From contig NZ_JAUVVF010000008.1 of the NCBI RefSeq assembly GCF_030604785.1, forward strand, positions 19,235-83,234: 64,000 nt of DNA, written 5' to 3'. The notes below the pieces were generated by a model. The model saw only the letters and a program-made list of their open reading frames with translations, was not told the origin of the DNA and did no database searches. This document shows positions 27,386 to 36,098 of the stretch, in pieces (the stretch's first letter is position 1; the number at the start of each line of letters is the position of its first letter). The translations under genes were made by a program, and so were the position numbers. The stretch is from Paracoccus sp. (in: a-proteobacteria). Its GTDB lineage: Bacteria; Pseudomonadota; Alphaproteobacteria; Rhodobacterales; Rhodobacteraceae.

Positions 27386-28630
27386 TCAGCCGATCCGCAG
27401 CATGCGGTGCTTCTTCTTGCCGATCGAGACCTTGAGTCCCTCGCCGATCGCATCCGCGTCCAGCATCAGTTGCGCGTCGGTGACGGGTTCGTTGTTCAGC
27501 CGCAGCCCGCCCTCGGCGATCAGGCGCTTGACCTCCTTCCCAGAGGGGGCCAGCCCCGACTGGACCAGCGCCTGCACGACCGAAAGCCCGCCCGACAGCG
27601 CGGCCGCGTCGATCAGCGCCACTTCCAGATCGCCGCCCGCGCCGCCCTGTTCGAAGACCGCCCGCGCCGTCGCTTCGGCGCTGGCGGCGGCTTCGGCGCC
27701 GTGCAGAAGGGTCGTGACCTCGTTGGCCAGACGCACCTTGGCCAGATTGATCTCGGACCCGCCAAGCGCGCCGAGGCGGTCGCATTCGTCGACCGGAAGC
27801 TCGGTGTAAAGCTTCAGGAACCGGCCCACATCGGCATCGGTCGTGTTGCGCCAGAACTGCCAGAATTCATAGGGCGACAGCATCTCGCCGTTCAGCCAGA
27901 TCGCGCCGCCCGCCGACTTGCCCATCTTGCGCCCGTCGCTGGTCGTCAGCAGGGGCGAGGTCAGCCCCCAGATCACCTTGTCGTCGACGCGGCGGGTCAG
28001 GTCGATCCCGTTGACGATATTGCCCCATTGATCCGACCCACCCATCTGCAACTGGCAGCCATAGCGCCGGTTCAACTCAAGGAAATCATAGGCTTGCAGG
28101 ATCATGTAGTTGAATTCCAGGAAGGACAGCGACTGCTCGCGGTCCAGCCGGGATTTCACGGATTCGAAGGACAGCATCCGGTTGACGCTGAAATGACGCC
28201 CGATCTCGCGCAGAAAGCTCAGGTAGTTCAGGTCGTCCAGCCACTCGGCATTGTTCAGCATCGTCGCCGCGCCCGGACCGTAATCCAGGTAGCGGTCGAA
28301 CACCTTCTGCATCCCGTCGATGTTGCGCTGGATCGCGGCATCGTCCAGAAGCGGCCGCTCGTCGCTGCGGAAGGACGGGTCGCCTACCTTGGTCGTACCG
28401 CCGCCCATCAGCGTGATCGGGCGGTTGCCGGTCTTCTGGAAGATCCGCAGCATCATGATGTTCAGCAGATGACCCACATGCAGGCTGGCCGCCGTCGCGT
28501 CATAGCCGATATAGGCCGTGACGGGGCCGGCCAGCAGCGCACGGTCCAGCCCCTCGTAATCGGTGCAGTCGGCGACATAGCCGCGCTCGATCAGCTGGGT
28601 GAGGAAATCGGACTTGGGCGCGTAGGTCAT
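27386..28630 (-). CDS. tyrS: Tyrosyl-tRNA synthetase
   Basis: Class I aminoacyl-tRNA synthetase of 414 residues. The HIGH signature appears as HVGH (LHVGHLL), the tyrosine-binding YDF region is [10 protein letters not shown], and the KMSKS loop is KMGKS. A C-terminal S4-like RNA-binding domain closes the protein ([20 protein letters not shown]). ATG 28630 is preceded by AAGGAAA; the longer frame upstream runs through antisense anmK. It is divergent from anmK with only a 60-base gap. Confidence 0.97.
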   Translation of the reverse strand: MTYAPKSDFLTQLIERGYVADCTDYEGLDRALLAGPVTAYIGYDATAASLHVGHLLNIMMLRIFQKTGNRPITLMGGGTTKVGDPSFRSDERPLLDDAAIQRNIDGMQKVFDRYLDYGPGAATMLNNAEWLDDLNYLSFLREIGRHFSVNRMLSFESVKSRLDREQSLSFLEFNYMILQAYDFLELNRRYGCQLQMGGSDQWGNIVNGIDLTRRVDDKVIWGLTSPLLTTSDGRKMGKSAGGAIWLNGEMLSPYEFWQFWRNTTDADVGRFLKLYTELPVDECDRLGALGGSEINLAKVRLANEVTTLLHGAEAAASAEATARAVFEQGGAGGDLEVALIDAAALSGGLSVVQALVQSGLAPSGKEVKRLIAEGGLRLNNEPVTDAQLMLDADAIGEGLKVSIGKKKHRMLRIG

Positions 28631-28690
28631 GGGCTGTTTCCTTCTGTCTGGCCGCGATATACCCGGCAGGCAGGCAAAGGAAAAGGCGCG

Positions 28691-29815
28691 ATGATCCGGG
28701 CGTTGGGAATGATGTCGGGGACCTCGATGGACGGGGTCGATGCGGCGATGATCGAGACCGACGGCATCCGCATCGGCGCCTTTGGCCGCAGCGCCTTTCG
28801 CGCGACCTCGGCCAACGAGGCCGCGGTGCTGCGCGCGGCCTTGGGCCGCTGGCCGGGCGATCCCGGCGTGGCCGAGGCCGCGCGCCTGTCCGAGGACGCC
28901 CATGCCGCGCTGGCCCGCGATTTCCCCGAGGCCGAGCTGATCGGCTATCACGGCCAGACCTTCGCCCATGACCCGCGCGGACGCGGCACGCATCAGGCCG
29001 GGTCTGGGGCGCGGCTGGCGGCGCGGACGGGCAGGCCGGTCGTCTGGGATTTCCGGTCAGAGGATGTGCGGCAGGGCGGCGAGGGCGCGCCCCTGGCCCC
29101 GTTCTTCCACTGGGCCTGCGCGGTCTGGGTGCTGGAGCGCGGCCTGATCGACCCCGCGCCTGTGGCCTTCCTGAACCTCGGCGGTGTGGGCAACATCACC
29201 TGGCTGGACCCGCGCGCACCCGCCCCCGAGGCTCAGCGCGCCTGTCTGGCCTTCGATACAGGCCCCGCAAATGCCCCGCTGAACGACCTGATGCAGGCAC
29301 GGCGCGGGCTGACGCTGGACCGCAACGGTGCGCTGGCCGGGGCAGGGCGCCCGGATCAGGCGGCTCTGGCCGGGTTTCTGGCCGATCCCTGGTTCGATAG
29401 GCCGCCCCCGAAATCGCTGGACCGCGACCATTTCGGCGCGCTGCCGGGACTGGTGGCGGGGCTGTCGGACGCCGATGCGGCGGCCACGCTGGTCGCGGTG
29501 ATCGCCGCGTCGGTTCAGGCGGGACTGCGTTGGCTGCCATCGGCGCCGCAATCGCTTCTGGTCTGCGGCGGGGGGCGGCGCAACCCCGTGATCATGGCGG
29601 CCTTGGCCGAGCGGCTGCCTTTCCCGGTTCTGCCGGTCGAAAGCGCGGGGCTGGATGGCGACATGCTGGAGGCGCAGGCCTTCGGCTGGCTGGCCGTGCG
29701 GGTGATGCGGGGTCTGCCCACATCGGGCCCAGACACGACGGCCGCACCCGCTCCGGTCTGCGGCGGGCGGATCAGCCAACCGCGCGTAACCGTCGCGGCG
29801 GGCGATTGTTCCTGA
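28691..29815 (+). CDS. anmK: Anhydro-N-acetylmuramic acid kinase
   Basis: Converts 1,6-anhydro-MurNAc, released by peptidoglycan turnover, to MurNAc-6-phosphate during cell wall recycling. The 374-residue product starts with the ATPase-fold signature [12 protein letters not shown] and has [35 protein letters not shown] and [18 protein letters not shown] precedes ATG 28691. The tyrS-anmK divergent pair is a familiar arrangement in this bacterial group. Confidence 0.95.
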   Translation: MIRALGMMSGTSMDGVDAAMIETDGIRIGAFGRSAFRATSANEAAVLRAALGRWPGDPGVAEAARLSEDAHAALARDFPEAELIGYHGQTFAHDPRGRGTHQAGSGARLAARTGRPVVWDFRSEDVRQGGEGAPLAPFFHWACAVWVLERGLIDPAPVAFLNLGGVGNITWLDPRAPAPEAQRACLAFDTGPANAPLNDLMQARRGLTLDRNGALAGAGRPDQAALAGFLADPWFDRPPPKSLDRDHFGALPGLVAGLSDADAAATLVAVIAASVQAGLRWLPSAPQSLLVCGGGRRNPVIMAALAERLPFPVLPVESAGLDGDMLEAQAFGWLAVRVMRGLPTSGPDTTAAPAPVCGGRISQPRVTVAAGDCS

Positions 29816-29932
29816 AAAAGCGGCCCGGAGCGGATTGATAAAGATCAGCGGAACGGGGCCCTTGCGGCTCTGGTTGTCGGGGCAGTGCTGTGCAGCTGCA
29901 CGGCGACCATGGAATTAACAGGAGCCCATCAC

Positions 29933-30649
29933 ATGAAACGTCTCATGCTGACCGCCGCCGCCCTCGCCCTGACGACCCCCGCCTGGGCGCAGCAGGCCAC
30001 GACGACCGAGGCCCCGGCCGATACGATGCAGACCGCCCCCGTTCAGGATGGCACGACCGCCGAAACCGGTGCCGCCACCGGCACCATGCAGGACGGCACG
30101 ATGCAGGACGGCACCGTGCAGGACGGCACGGCGCAGGGCGGCATGGCGCAAGACGGCACGACCGGCATGACCACCGAGCCCGCGCCGGGCGCGGCTCAGG
30201 ACGGCGCGGCGATGACGCAGCCCGGCATGACCGATACGGGCGCGGGCGCCGGCACCGCGATGAACCGCCAGAGCAGCGCCGAACTGGGCGCCACGCTGAG
30301 CGCCGAGAACCAGGGCATCACCGCCTCGTGGCTGACCGACCGCGCGGTTTACACCACGAACGAGCCGTCGACCAACCAGTGGAACGACGTGACCGGCGGC
30401 AACCGCCCCGAGGACTGGAACAACATCGGCTCGATCTCGGATCTGGTCCTGACGGCCGATGGTGAACTGGTCGGCTATGTGGCCGATATCGGCGGCTTCC
30501 TCGGCCTGGGCACGCATACCGTGCTGCTGAATGCCGACATGCTGCATGTCGCGCGCTTTGACGACGATGTCGTGCTGGCGACGAACTACACGCAAGAAGA
30601 ACTCGAGGCGCTGCCCGAGTTCGACACGAACAACGTGATGGCCGACTGA
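29933..30649 (+). CDS. Exported PRC-barrel domain protein with QDG repeats
   Basis: A 238-residue protein: Sec signal peptide (LTAAALALTTPAWA), then a low-complexity segment (about residues 20-100) with five tandem xxQDG-type units, then a PRC-barrel-like domain (SISDLVLTADGELVGYVADIGGFLG through LATNYTQEELEAL). PRC-barrel proteins of this type are periplasmic or cell-envelope proteins in Alphaproteobacteria, often stress-related. AGGAG precedes ATG 29933. A strong terminator follows. The repeat segment is probably a flexible linker; its function is unknown. Confidence 0.85.
   Translation: MKRLMLTAAALALTTPAWAQQATTTEAPADTMQTAPVQDGTTAETGAATGTMQDGTMQDGTVQDGTAQGGMAQDGTTGMTTEPAPGAAQDGAAMTQPGMTDTGAGAGTAMNRQSSAELGATLSAENQGITASWLTDRAVYTTNEPSTNQWNDVTGGNRPEDWNNIGSISDLVLTADGELVGYVADIGGFLGLGTHTVLLNADMLHVARFDDDVVLATNYTQEELEALPEFDTNNVMAD
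30086..30160 (+). repeat. Five tandem 15-base repeats inside the PRC-barrel gene
   Basis: Consecutive units resembling ATGCAGGACGGCACG occur at 30086, 30101, 30116, 30131 and 30146. The first three are nearly identical and the last two diverge. In-frame length changes would add or remove five residues at a time. Confidence 0.85.
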
Positions 30650-30670
30650 TCGCGCCATCGCGCTTGGAAC

Positions 30671-30701
30671 GGCCCCGGAGCCTCGCGCTCCGGGGCCTTT
30701 T
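30671..30701 (+). terminator. Terminator after the PRC-barrel gene
   Basis: A perfect 11-base stem (GGCCCCGGAGC/GCTCCGGGGCC) with loop CTCGC and a TTTT tail, 21 bases after the stop. Confidence 0.9.
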
Positions 30702-31008
30702 CGCATGCAAGGCGCGATTTTTCCGGACCTTTCGTGTGATCTCGCGATCACTGCATCGGGCCGCCGTCTGGCAAAGCCGCCTGGTAGTTAAACAGCATTT
30801 GTAAGTAAGCACCCGGGATCGGGTCTCGACATGCACGACAAAACAGCCTGGTGATGCTGCCCCCGCCGATCGAACCCGCACACCAGATAGCTGTATAATC
30901 CGAATTATGTATTATCACTTCCGATCCACCGCAGTTCATGCGGCCTCGACCCTTGCCGTTCCGCGCCAGACGCAGCAGGATCGCAGCAGGCCGCACGAAA
31001 GGACGACC
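30702..31008. other. AT-richer intergenic region before the thioredoxin-like gene
   Basis: This stretch is clearly lower in GC than its neighbours. It includes an inverted repeat GTGATC-N4-GATCAC (30736-30751), a perfect TATAAT at 30894-30899, and a short palindrome around 30895-30908 (ATAAT/ATTAT). Weak open frames on both strands cross it but have no ribosome-binding site or recognisable product. Confidence 0.45.
30894..30899 (+). promoter_or_regulatory. Candidate -10 box of the thioredoxin-like gene
   Basis: A consensus TATAAT lies 110 bases before ATG 31009 in an AT-rich patch. No good -35 is found 16-18 bases upstream, so it may need an activator or an alternative contact. A small palindrome overlaps it. 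Confidence 0.4.
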
Positions 31009-31560
31009 ATGCCCGTTTCACCTCCTGTCTGCGATTTCGATGTCCCGTGGCATCCTTTTGCCTTGCCGGGCACGGATGGGCAGATCCACAGCCTCGACGA
31101 CATCAAGGGACCGCGCGGTACGCTGGTCATGTTCATCTGCAACCATTGCCCCTATGTGCAGTCGATCCTGGACCGGATCCTGCGCGACGCAGCCGAATTG
31201 CAGAAGGCCGGGATCGGCGTCGTTGGGATTTCGGCCAATGATGCAGAGGCCTATCCCGAGGATGCTCCCGACCGCATGAAGGCGTTGGCCGAGGCGCGCG
31301 GCTTCACCTTTCCCTATCTGCATGACGAAACCCAACAGGTCGCCCGGGCCTACGGCGCGGAATGCACGCCGGATTTCTTCGGCTACAATGCCGAGGGACG
31401 GCTGCAATATCGCGGGCGGCTCGACGCATCCGGCCGCGAAGCCGCGGCCGATGCCCGCCGCGAGCTGTTCGAGGCGATGATGCAGATCGCCGAAACCGGA
31501 AAAGGACCGAAGGATCAAGTGCCTTCGATGGGTTGTTCGATCAAGTGGAAGGTTTCCTGA
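31009..31560 (+). CDS. Thioredoxin/peroxiredoxin-fold protein with CNHC motif
   Basis: A 183-residue redoxin-fold protein. The active site is VMFICNHCPYVQ, giving a CxxC pair in the position of the thioredoxin motif; downstream GISANDAEAYPED and ECTPDFFGYN (with the cis-Pro region) fit the family. No signal peptide. GAAAGGA precedes ATG 31009; a longer in-frame reading from 30907 is unsupported. It abuts the phosphoglycolate phosphatase gene without a gap, so they are co-transcribed. Likely a cytosolic thiol oxidoreductase; partner unknown. Confidence 0.85.
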   Translation: MPVSPPVCDFDVPWHPFALPGTDGQIHSLDDIKGPRGTLVMFICNHCPYVQSILDRILRDAAELQKAGIGVVGISANDAEAYPEDAPDRMKALAEARGFTFPYLHDETQQVARAYGAECTPDFFGYNAEGRLQYRGRLDASGREAAADARRELFEAMMQIAETGKGPKDQVPSMGCSIKWKVS

Positions 31561-32241
31561 ATGCCGCTCTGCCCGGTTGTGTTCGATCTTGACGGCACGC
31601 TGATCGACAGCGCCCCCGACATCCATGCCTGCGTCAACGCAGTCCTGCGCGAGAACGGTGTTCCGCTCTTGCCGCTGCCGCGTGTCCGCAGCTTCATCGG
31701 CGGCGGGGTCGAATTGCTGTGGTCGCGCGTGATCGCCGCCTGCGGAATCGACCCGGTCCATCGGCGCGACCTGATCGCGGCCTTCATGGCGCGCTACCAT
31801 GACGCGACCGCGCTGACGCGGCTTTATCCCGGCGTTCCCGAGGCGCTGGCGGAACTGGCCGCGGCAGGGCATCCGCTTGGCATCTGCACGAACAAGCCGC
31901 TTGGCCCGACCCGCGCTGTGCTGGACCATTTCGGCCTGTCGCATCTGTTCCCGGCCGTGATCGGCGGGAATTCCCTGCCGGTGAAAAAGCCTGACCCGGC
32001 ACCGCTGCGTGCCGCCTTTGCCGGGCTGGGCACACAGAGCGGCGTATTCGTCGGCGACAGCGAATTCGATGCCCATGCCGCCGCCGCGATGGACGTGCCC
32101 TTCCTTCTCTATACCGAGGGGTATCGCCACAGCCCCGTCGATGATCTGCCCTGCCGGGCGCATTTCAGCGACTTCGCGGCTCTGCCCGGGCTTGTGGCAC
32201 GTGCGGGCGGTCTTCAGCCTGCAGCGCAGCCCGCGCCTTGA
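31561..32241 (+). CDS. gph: Phosphoglycolate phosphatase (HAD family)
   Basis: HAD hydrolase that removes phosphate from 2-phosphoglycolate produced by DNA repair or Rubisco oxygenation. The 226 residues carry motif I VFDLDGTLIDS, motif II ICTNKP, motif III Lys in VKKPDP and motif IV GDSEFDAHAA. The ATG directly follows the stop of the thioredoxin-like gene. Assignment as Gph is by sequence character; other small HAD phosphatase activities are possible. Confidence 0.88.
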   Translation: MPLCPVVFDLDGTLIDSAPDIHACVNAVLRENGVPLLPLPRVRSFIGGGVELLWSRVIAACGIDPVHRRDLIAAFMARYHDATALTRLYPGVPEALAELAAAGHPLGICTNKPLGPTRAVLDHFGLSHLFPAVIGGNSLPVKKPDPAPLRAAFAGLGTQSGVFVGDSEFDAHAAAAMDVPFLLYTEGYRHSPVDDLPCRAHFSDFAALPGLVARAGGLQPAAQPAP

Positions 32242-32293
32242 CAACCGCCGGCGAACGGGCTGAATCGCGCGATAGCATCAGGAAAGGTCAGCC

Positions 32294-32722
32294 ATGGATC
32301 TGCGTCAACTCAGCCCGAGCCTTGCCGTTTCGGACCAGATCCAGCCCGAGGATGTCAGCGCGCTGGCCGAGGCGGGCTTCAAGGTCCTGATCAACAACCG
32401 TCCGGACCCCGAGGTCGGTCCGGGCATCGATCATGCCGCGATGTCCGAGGCCGCCGAGAAGGCCGGGATGCGCTATCATTACCTGCCGTTCAGGCCGGGT
32501 GAGGTCACTCCGCAGCTGATTTCGGGCTTCGGCGAGGCCTTGGCCGATCCCGGGCCGACGATCGCCTATTGCCGCAGCGGCAACCGCTCGACCGTGCTCT
32601 GGGCGCTGAACCAGGCCGGCAAGCAGCCGGTGGACGAGATCCTCGCCACCGCCGCAGCCGCCGGCTACGATCTGACGGGCGTGCGCCCGCTGATCGAATC
32701 GCTGGCCAGCCGCAAGGTCTGA
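32294..32722 (+). CDS. BLH-type phosphatase / TIGR01244 family protein
   Basis: A 142-residue protein with a dual-specificity-phosphatase-like fold. It starts LSPSLAVSDQIQPEDV, has INNRPDPE and the P-loop CRSGNRSTVLW (Cys nucleophile and Arg). The family is annotated as sulfur transferase or as the phosphatase domain of beta-lactamase-hydrolase-like (Blh) proteins tied to sulfide oxidation and biofilm control. Here it stands without a metallo-beta-lactamase domain. AGGAAAGG precedes the ATG. Confidence 0.85.
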   Translation: MDLRQLSPSLAVSDQIQPEDVSALAEAGFKVLINNRPDPEVGPGIDHAAMSEAAEKAGMRYHYLPFRPGEVTPQLISGFGEALADPGPTIAYCRSGNRSTVLWALNQAGKQPVDEILATAAAAGYDLTGVRPLIESLASRKV

Positions 32723-32779
32723 AGGGTCAGGCAGGGCGCGACCGCCCTGCCCCTTGGTCCTAGGCCGATCCGTCCGCGA

Positions 32780-33124
32780 TCAGGCCGGAACCCCGAGCGC
32801 GCGTTTCACATTTGCGGTCCAACCGAGGGATTGATGCTCGCCTGCGCGGATCGCGGGGCGTTTCATCACGGAGGGTTTAGCCCCCAGCATCTCGACCAGA
32901 TCGGCGCCGCGCTCTTCCTCGGACATGCCGCGCCAGGTCAGGCTGGCCCGGTTGATGATCTTGTCGCCGAAATCGGCCACCAGCGACTTGCGCTCGTCCT
33001 CGGACAGGGGGTCTTTCTGAACGTCACGGAAGTCGACCTTCCAGCCTGTCTCCTCAAGGCCGGCAATCGCCTTCTGGCAGGTCGAGCAATGCGAAAGACC
33101 GAACATCGTCAGTGACTTGGACAT
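32780..33124 (-). CDS. ArsC/Spx family protein (YffB-like)
   Basis: A 114-residue thioredoxin-fold protein with CSTCQKA near the N-terminus and the ArsC-family segments INRASLTWRGM and KPSVMKRPAI. YffB/ArsC-like proteins are often glutathione-dependent thiol reductases rather than true arsenate reductases, and no ars genes lie nearby. It starts 11 bases after the stop of the 24-codon lipoprotein gene, so the two are probably one transcript. Confidence 0.87.
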   Translation of the reverse strand: MSKSLTMFGLSHCSTCQKAIAGLEETGWKVDFRDVQKDPLSEDERKSLVADFGDKIINRASLTWRGMSEEERGADLVEMLGAKPSVMKRPAIRAGEHQSLGWTANVKRALGVPA

Positions 33125-33135
33125 GGTTTCCTCGA

Positions 33136-33210
33136 TCAGATGAAGGGAACGAACGGCACCCCGCAGGCGGCAAGGGTCAGCAGCAGGGACAGGGCCAGAA
33201 TGGGGCGCAT
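33136..33210 (-). CDS. Very small lipoprotein, 24 residues
   Basis: A 25-codon gene: MRPILALSLLLTLAACG then VPFVPFI. The lipobox LAAC places the lipidated cysteine at residue 16, leaving a nine-residue mature lipopeptide. GGAGAAG lies six bases before ATG 33210, and the ArsC-like gene begins 11 bases after its stop, which supports translation. I recall similar short envelope lipoproteins ending in a VPFVP motif in related genomes, but no function is known. Coding status is inferred from the lipobox, ribosome-binding site and spacing. Confidence 0.7.
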   Translation of the reverse strand: MRPILALSLLLTLAACGVPFVPFI

Positions 33211-33265
33211 GAGACTTCTCCGTGGGGTCGCGGGCACTATTGCCGCAGCGCGCCCCGCTCACAAG

Positions 33266-34570
33266 TCATATTTCGCCGTGCTCGCTTCGATGCAGCTTTT
33301 GTCGCACGCGCCTTATTCCGGCCCAGGCGACGACCAGCACGAGCGGCGTCAGAACCGCGATTGTGACCGCCTTGTCCAGCCCAAGCGCCGAGGCCAGCGG
33401 CGCCAGAGCGTAGGACAGAAGCCCGATGGCGTAATAGCTGATTGCCACGACCGACAGGCCCTCGACCGTATGCTGCAGACGCAATTGCAGATCGGCGCGG
33501 CGGTCCATGCGCTCCATGATCTTCTGGTTCTGGGCCCGGCGCTCGACCTCGACCCGCGTCCGCAGCAGTTCGCCGCTGCGGCTGGCGCGCGCTTGCATCT
33601 CGGACAGCCGCGCCTCGGCCGATTGCGTGGTCCGCATCGCGGGCAGATAGCGGCGGCGCATGAATTCGGTCAGCATCTTCATCTGCATGAAGCGCGTCTC
33701 GCGCAGAACCTCGATCCGGTCGCTGACGATGGCCTGATAGGCCCTCGTGGCCCCAAAGCGGAAACTGTGCTGCGCGGCCTGCGCCTCCAGCTCGGTGGCG
33801 ATGGGCAGCAGATCGTGCAGCACCTCCTCGGCCGGGCGGGCTTCGTCGGCCATGCTGGCGACCAGCGCCGACAGGCGGCTTTCCAGCGCGTTCAGCCGCG
33901 CCGTCAGCGAGCGCGCCCGCGTCAGACCCAGCATCGAGGCCGCGCGGTAGGTCTCCAGCTCGACAAGACGATGGACCAGCCGACCGATCCGGCTTTCCGA
34001 GACGCCGGGCCGCACGAAGACCGAGATGCGCATCCAGCCAGCGGGGTCGATGCGGAAATCGCTGGCGATCACGGCGGATTCCTCCAGCACCCAGACTGCG
34101 GCGAGGCTGTCTGCCGCGAACCAGTCAGCAATCCGGTCGGGGATCTCGGCCGGATCTTCGGGCAGAAGATCGACCTGCACCATCACTGCCGCGATCCGCA
34201 GCCCCGGCGCTTCGTTCTGCCAGGCATCGGGAAAGATCGCCGCCGCCGAAGGATCGAAGGGCCGGATCGGCAGGCCCGGCGTCATCGCCATATAGGTCAC
34301 GAACTCGGTATGGCTTTCCCATTTCAGCTCGTGCCGGCCCAGCCTGCCCTGATAGTGGCTGTCCGACGGATCGGGCCGCGGCCCGCCATGACGCGACACG
34401 ATCTCGGCCAGATGGGCATGGTCACGGGCGCGGTCGCGGTTGGCGGCGTCCCCCGGCTCCTTGAAGGCCAGAAAGACCGCCGTGGCCGGCGCCGACAGGC
34501 GCGGCGAGGGCCGGGCATGAAGCTCGTTGACCAGCGCATAGCGCATCGGATGTTCGGCGGCCGGGTTCAT
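33266..34570 (-). CDS. DUF3422 family membrane protein
   Basis: A 434-residue protein starting MRYALVNELHARPSPRL, the hallmark N-terminus of DUF3422. The middle contains long helical, probably coiled-coil segments, and the C-terminus has two hydrophobic segments (VAISYYAIGLLSYALAPLAS and AVLTPLVLVVAWAG) that suggest an inner membrane anchor. Function unknown. AAGGAG precedes ATG 34570. It follows pntAB on the same strand but behind a hairpin terminator. Confidence 0.9.
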   Translation of the reverse strand: MNPAAEHPMRYALVNELHARPSPRLSAPATAVFLAFKEPGDAANRDRARDHAHLAEIVSRHGGPRPDPSDSHYQGRLGRHELKWESHTEFVTYMAMTPGLPIRPFDPSAAAIFPDAWQNEAPGLRIAAVMVQVDLLPEDPAEIPDRIADWFAADSLAAVWVLEESAVIASDFRIDPAGWMRISVFVRPGVSESRIGRLVHRLVELETYRAASMLGLTRARSLTARLNALESRLSALVASMADEARPAEEVLHDLLPIATELEAQAAQHSFRFGATRAYQAIVSDRIEVLRETRFMQMKMLTEFMRRRYLPAMRTTQSAEARLSEMQARASRSGELLRTRVEVERRAQNQKIMERMDRRADLQLRLQHTVEGLSVVAISYYAIGLLSYALAPLASALGLDKAVTIAVLTPLVLVVAWAGIRRVRQKLHRSEHGEI

Positions 34571-34596
34571 GCGCCTCTCCTTGGGCCCTTGTGAAA

Positions 34597-34618
34597 CAGG
34601 GGCCGCGAACGGCCCCTG
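34597..34618 (-). terminator. Terminator between pntB and DUF3422
   Basis: A perfect nine-base stem (CAGGGGCCG/CGGCCCCTG) with loop CGAA, followed on the minus strand by TTTCAC. It lies 28 bases past the pntB stop. Confidence 0.75.
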
Positions 34619-34645
34619 ACCCTGTCTCTGTGGATCCGTGCCCGA

Positions 34646-36088
34646 TCAGTCGATCATGGGCAGAAGCTTGTTGATGCTGTCCTTGGCATCGCCATAGAAC
34701 ATCCGCGTGTTTTCCTTGTAGAACAACGGGTTCTCGATGCCGGAAAAGCCGGTGCCCTGGCCGCGCTTGCTGACAAAGACCTGCTTGGCCTTCCAGACCT
34801 CCAGAACCGGCATCCCGGCGATGGGGCTATTCGGATCGTCCTGTGCAGCCGGGTTCACGATGTCGTTCGAACCAATCACGATCACCACGTCGGTCGAGGG
34901 GAAGTCCTCGTTGATCTCGTCCATCTCCAGAACGATGTCATAGGGGACCTTGGCTTCGGCCAGCAGCACGTTCATGTGGCCCGGCAGACGGCCGGCAACG
35001 GGGTGGATGGCAAAGCGCACCTCCTTGCCCGCGGCGCGCAGCTTGCGCGTCAACTCGCTGACCGCGCCCTGCGCCTGCGCCACCGCCATGCCGTAGCCCG
35101 GCACGATCACCACGCTGTCGGCATCGTTCAGCGCCGAGGCCACGCCGGCATCGTCGATGGCGATCTGCTCGCCCTCGATGGCCGCTGCGGGACCCGTCTC
35201 GCCGCCGAAGCCGCCCAGGATCACGCTGACGAAATGGCGGTTCATCGCCTTGCACATGATGTAGCTGAGGATCGCGCCAGAGCTGCCGACCAGCGCGCCC
35301 GTCACGATCAGCAGGTCGTTGCCAAGCGTGAAGCCGATCGCGGCCGCGGCCCAGCCCGAATAGCTGTTCAGCATCGACACGACCACCGGCATGTCGGCGC
35401 CGCCGATGCCCATGATCAGGTGATAGCCGATGAAGAAGGCAAAGCCCGCGATCAGGATCAGCCACAGGATGCCCGGGCCGGTCCCGGCCAGATACAGCAT
35501 CCCCAGCAGAACCGAGGCCGCCAGCGCGCCCGCATTCAGCATGTGTCCGCCCGGCAGCTTCTTCGGCTTGCCGTCCACGCGGCCCGAGAGCTTGCCGAAG
35601 GCCACGACCGAGCCGGTGAAGGTCACAGCGCCGATGAAGACGCCCAGAAAGACCTCGATTTTCAGGACGGTGATCTCGGCCGGGGTCTTGTACATCAGGA
35701 CGCCCGCAAAGCCTTGGAAGTCCATGGCCAGCCCCTCGGCGCGGGCGCGCAGGACGCGCGCCAGCTCGATCTGGGCGTTGAAGCCGACGAAGACGGCGGC
35801 AAGGCCCACCAGCGAATGCATGGCGGCGACAAGCTGCGGCATCTCGGTCATCTGGACGCGCTTGGCGATCAGCCAGCCCGCTGTGCCGCCGATGGCGATC
35901 ATCACGGCCGAGAGGAACCAGTTACCCGCGCCCGGTCCGAACAGGGTCGCCAGCACCGCCAGCGCCATGCCCGCGATGCCGTACCAGATGGCCCGTTTCG
36001 CGCTTTCCTGTCCCGACAGGCCGCCAAGCGACAGGATGAACAGGACCGATGCGACCACATAGGCCGCGGTGGTGAATCCGTAAGCCAT
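34646..36088 (-). CDS. pntB: NAD(P) transhydrogenase subunit beta
   Basis: Membrane and NADP(H)-binding subunit of the proton-translocating transhydrogenase, which makes NADPH from NADH using the proton gradient. The 480 residues comprise eight or nine membrane helices (first ~280 residues) and a C-terminal NADP domain with [46 protein letters not shown] and [16 protein letters not shown]. It starts ten bases after pntA. Confidence 0.96.
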   Translation of the reverse strand: MAYGFTTAAYVVASVLFILSLGGLSGQESAKRAIWYGIAGMALAVLATLFGPGAGNWFLSAVMIAIGGTAGWLIAKRVQMTEMPQLVAAMHSLVGLAAVFVGFNAQIELARVLRARAEGLAMDFQGFAGVLMYKTPAEITVLKIEVFLGVFIGAVTFTGSVVAFGKLSGRVDGKPKKLPGGHMLNAGALAASVLLGMLYLAGTGPGILWLILIAGFAFFIGYHLIMGIGGADMPVVVSMLNSYSGWAAAAIGFTLGNDLLIVTGALVGSSGAILSYIMCKAMNRHFVSVILGGFGGETGPAAAIEGEQIAIDDAGVASALNDADSVVIVPGYGMAVAQAQGAVSELTRKLRAAGKEVRFAIHPVAGRLPGHMNVLLAEAKVPYDIVLEMDEINEDFPSTDVVIVIGSNDIVNPAAQDDPNSPIAGMPVLEVWKAKQVFVSKRGQGTGFSGIENPLFYKENTRMFYGDAKDSINKLLPMID

Positions 36089-36098
36089 TCCTGTCCCC

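Noticed and set aside
30748..30996. An 82-codon minus-strand reading frame ending in LFNYQAALPDGGPMQ
   Set aside because: No ribosome-binding site, no recognisable domain, and it crosses the putative promoter of the thioredoxin-like gene.
30907..31008. N-terminal extension of the thioredoxin-like protein
   Set aside because: The added residues look random, lack a ribosome-binding site, and ATG 31009 has GAAAGGA at good spacing.
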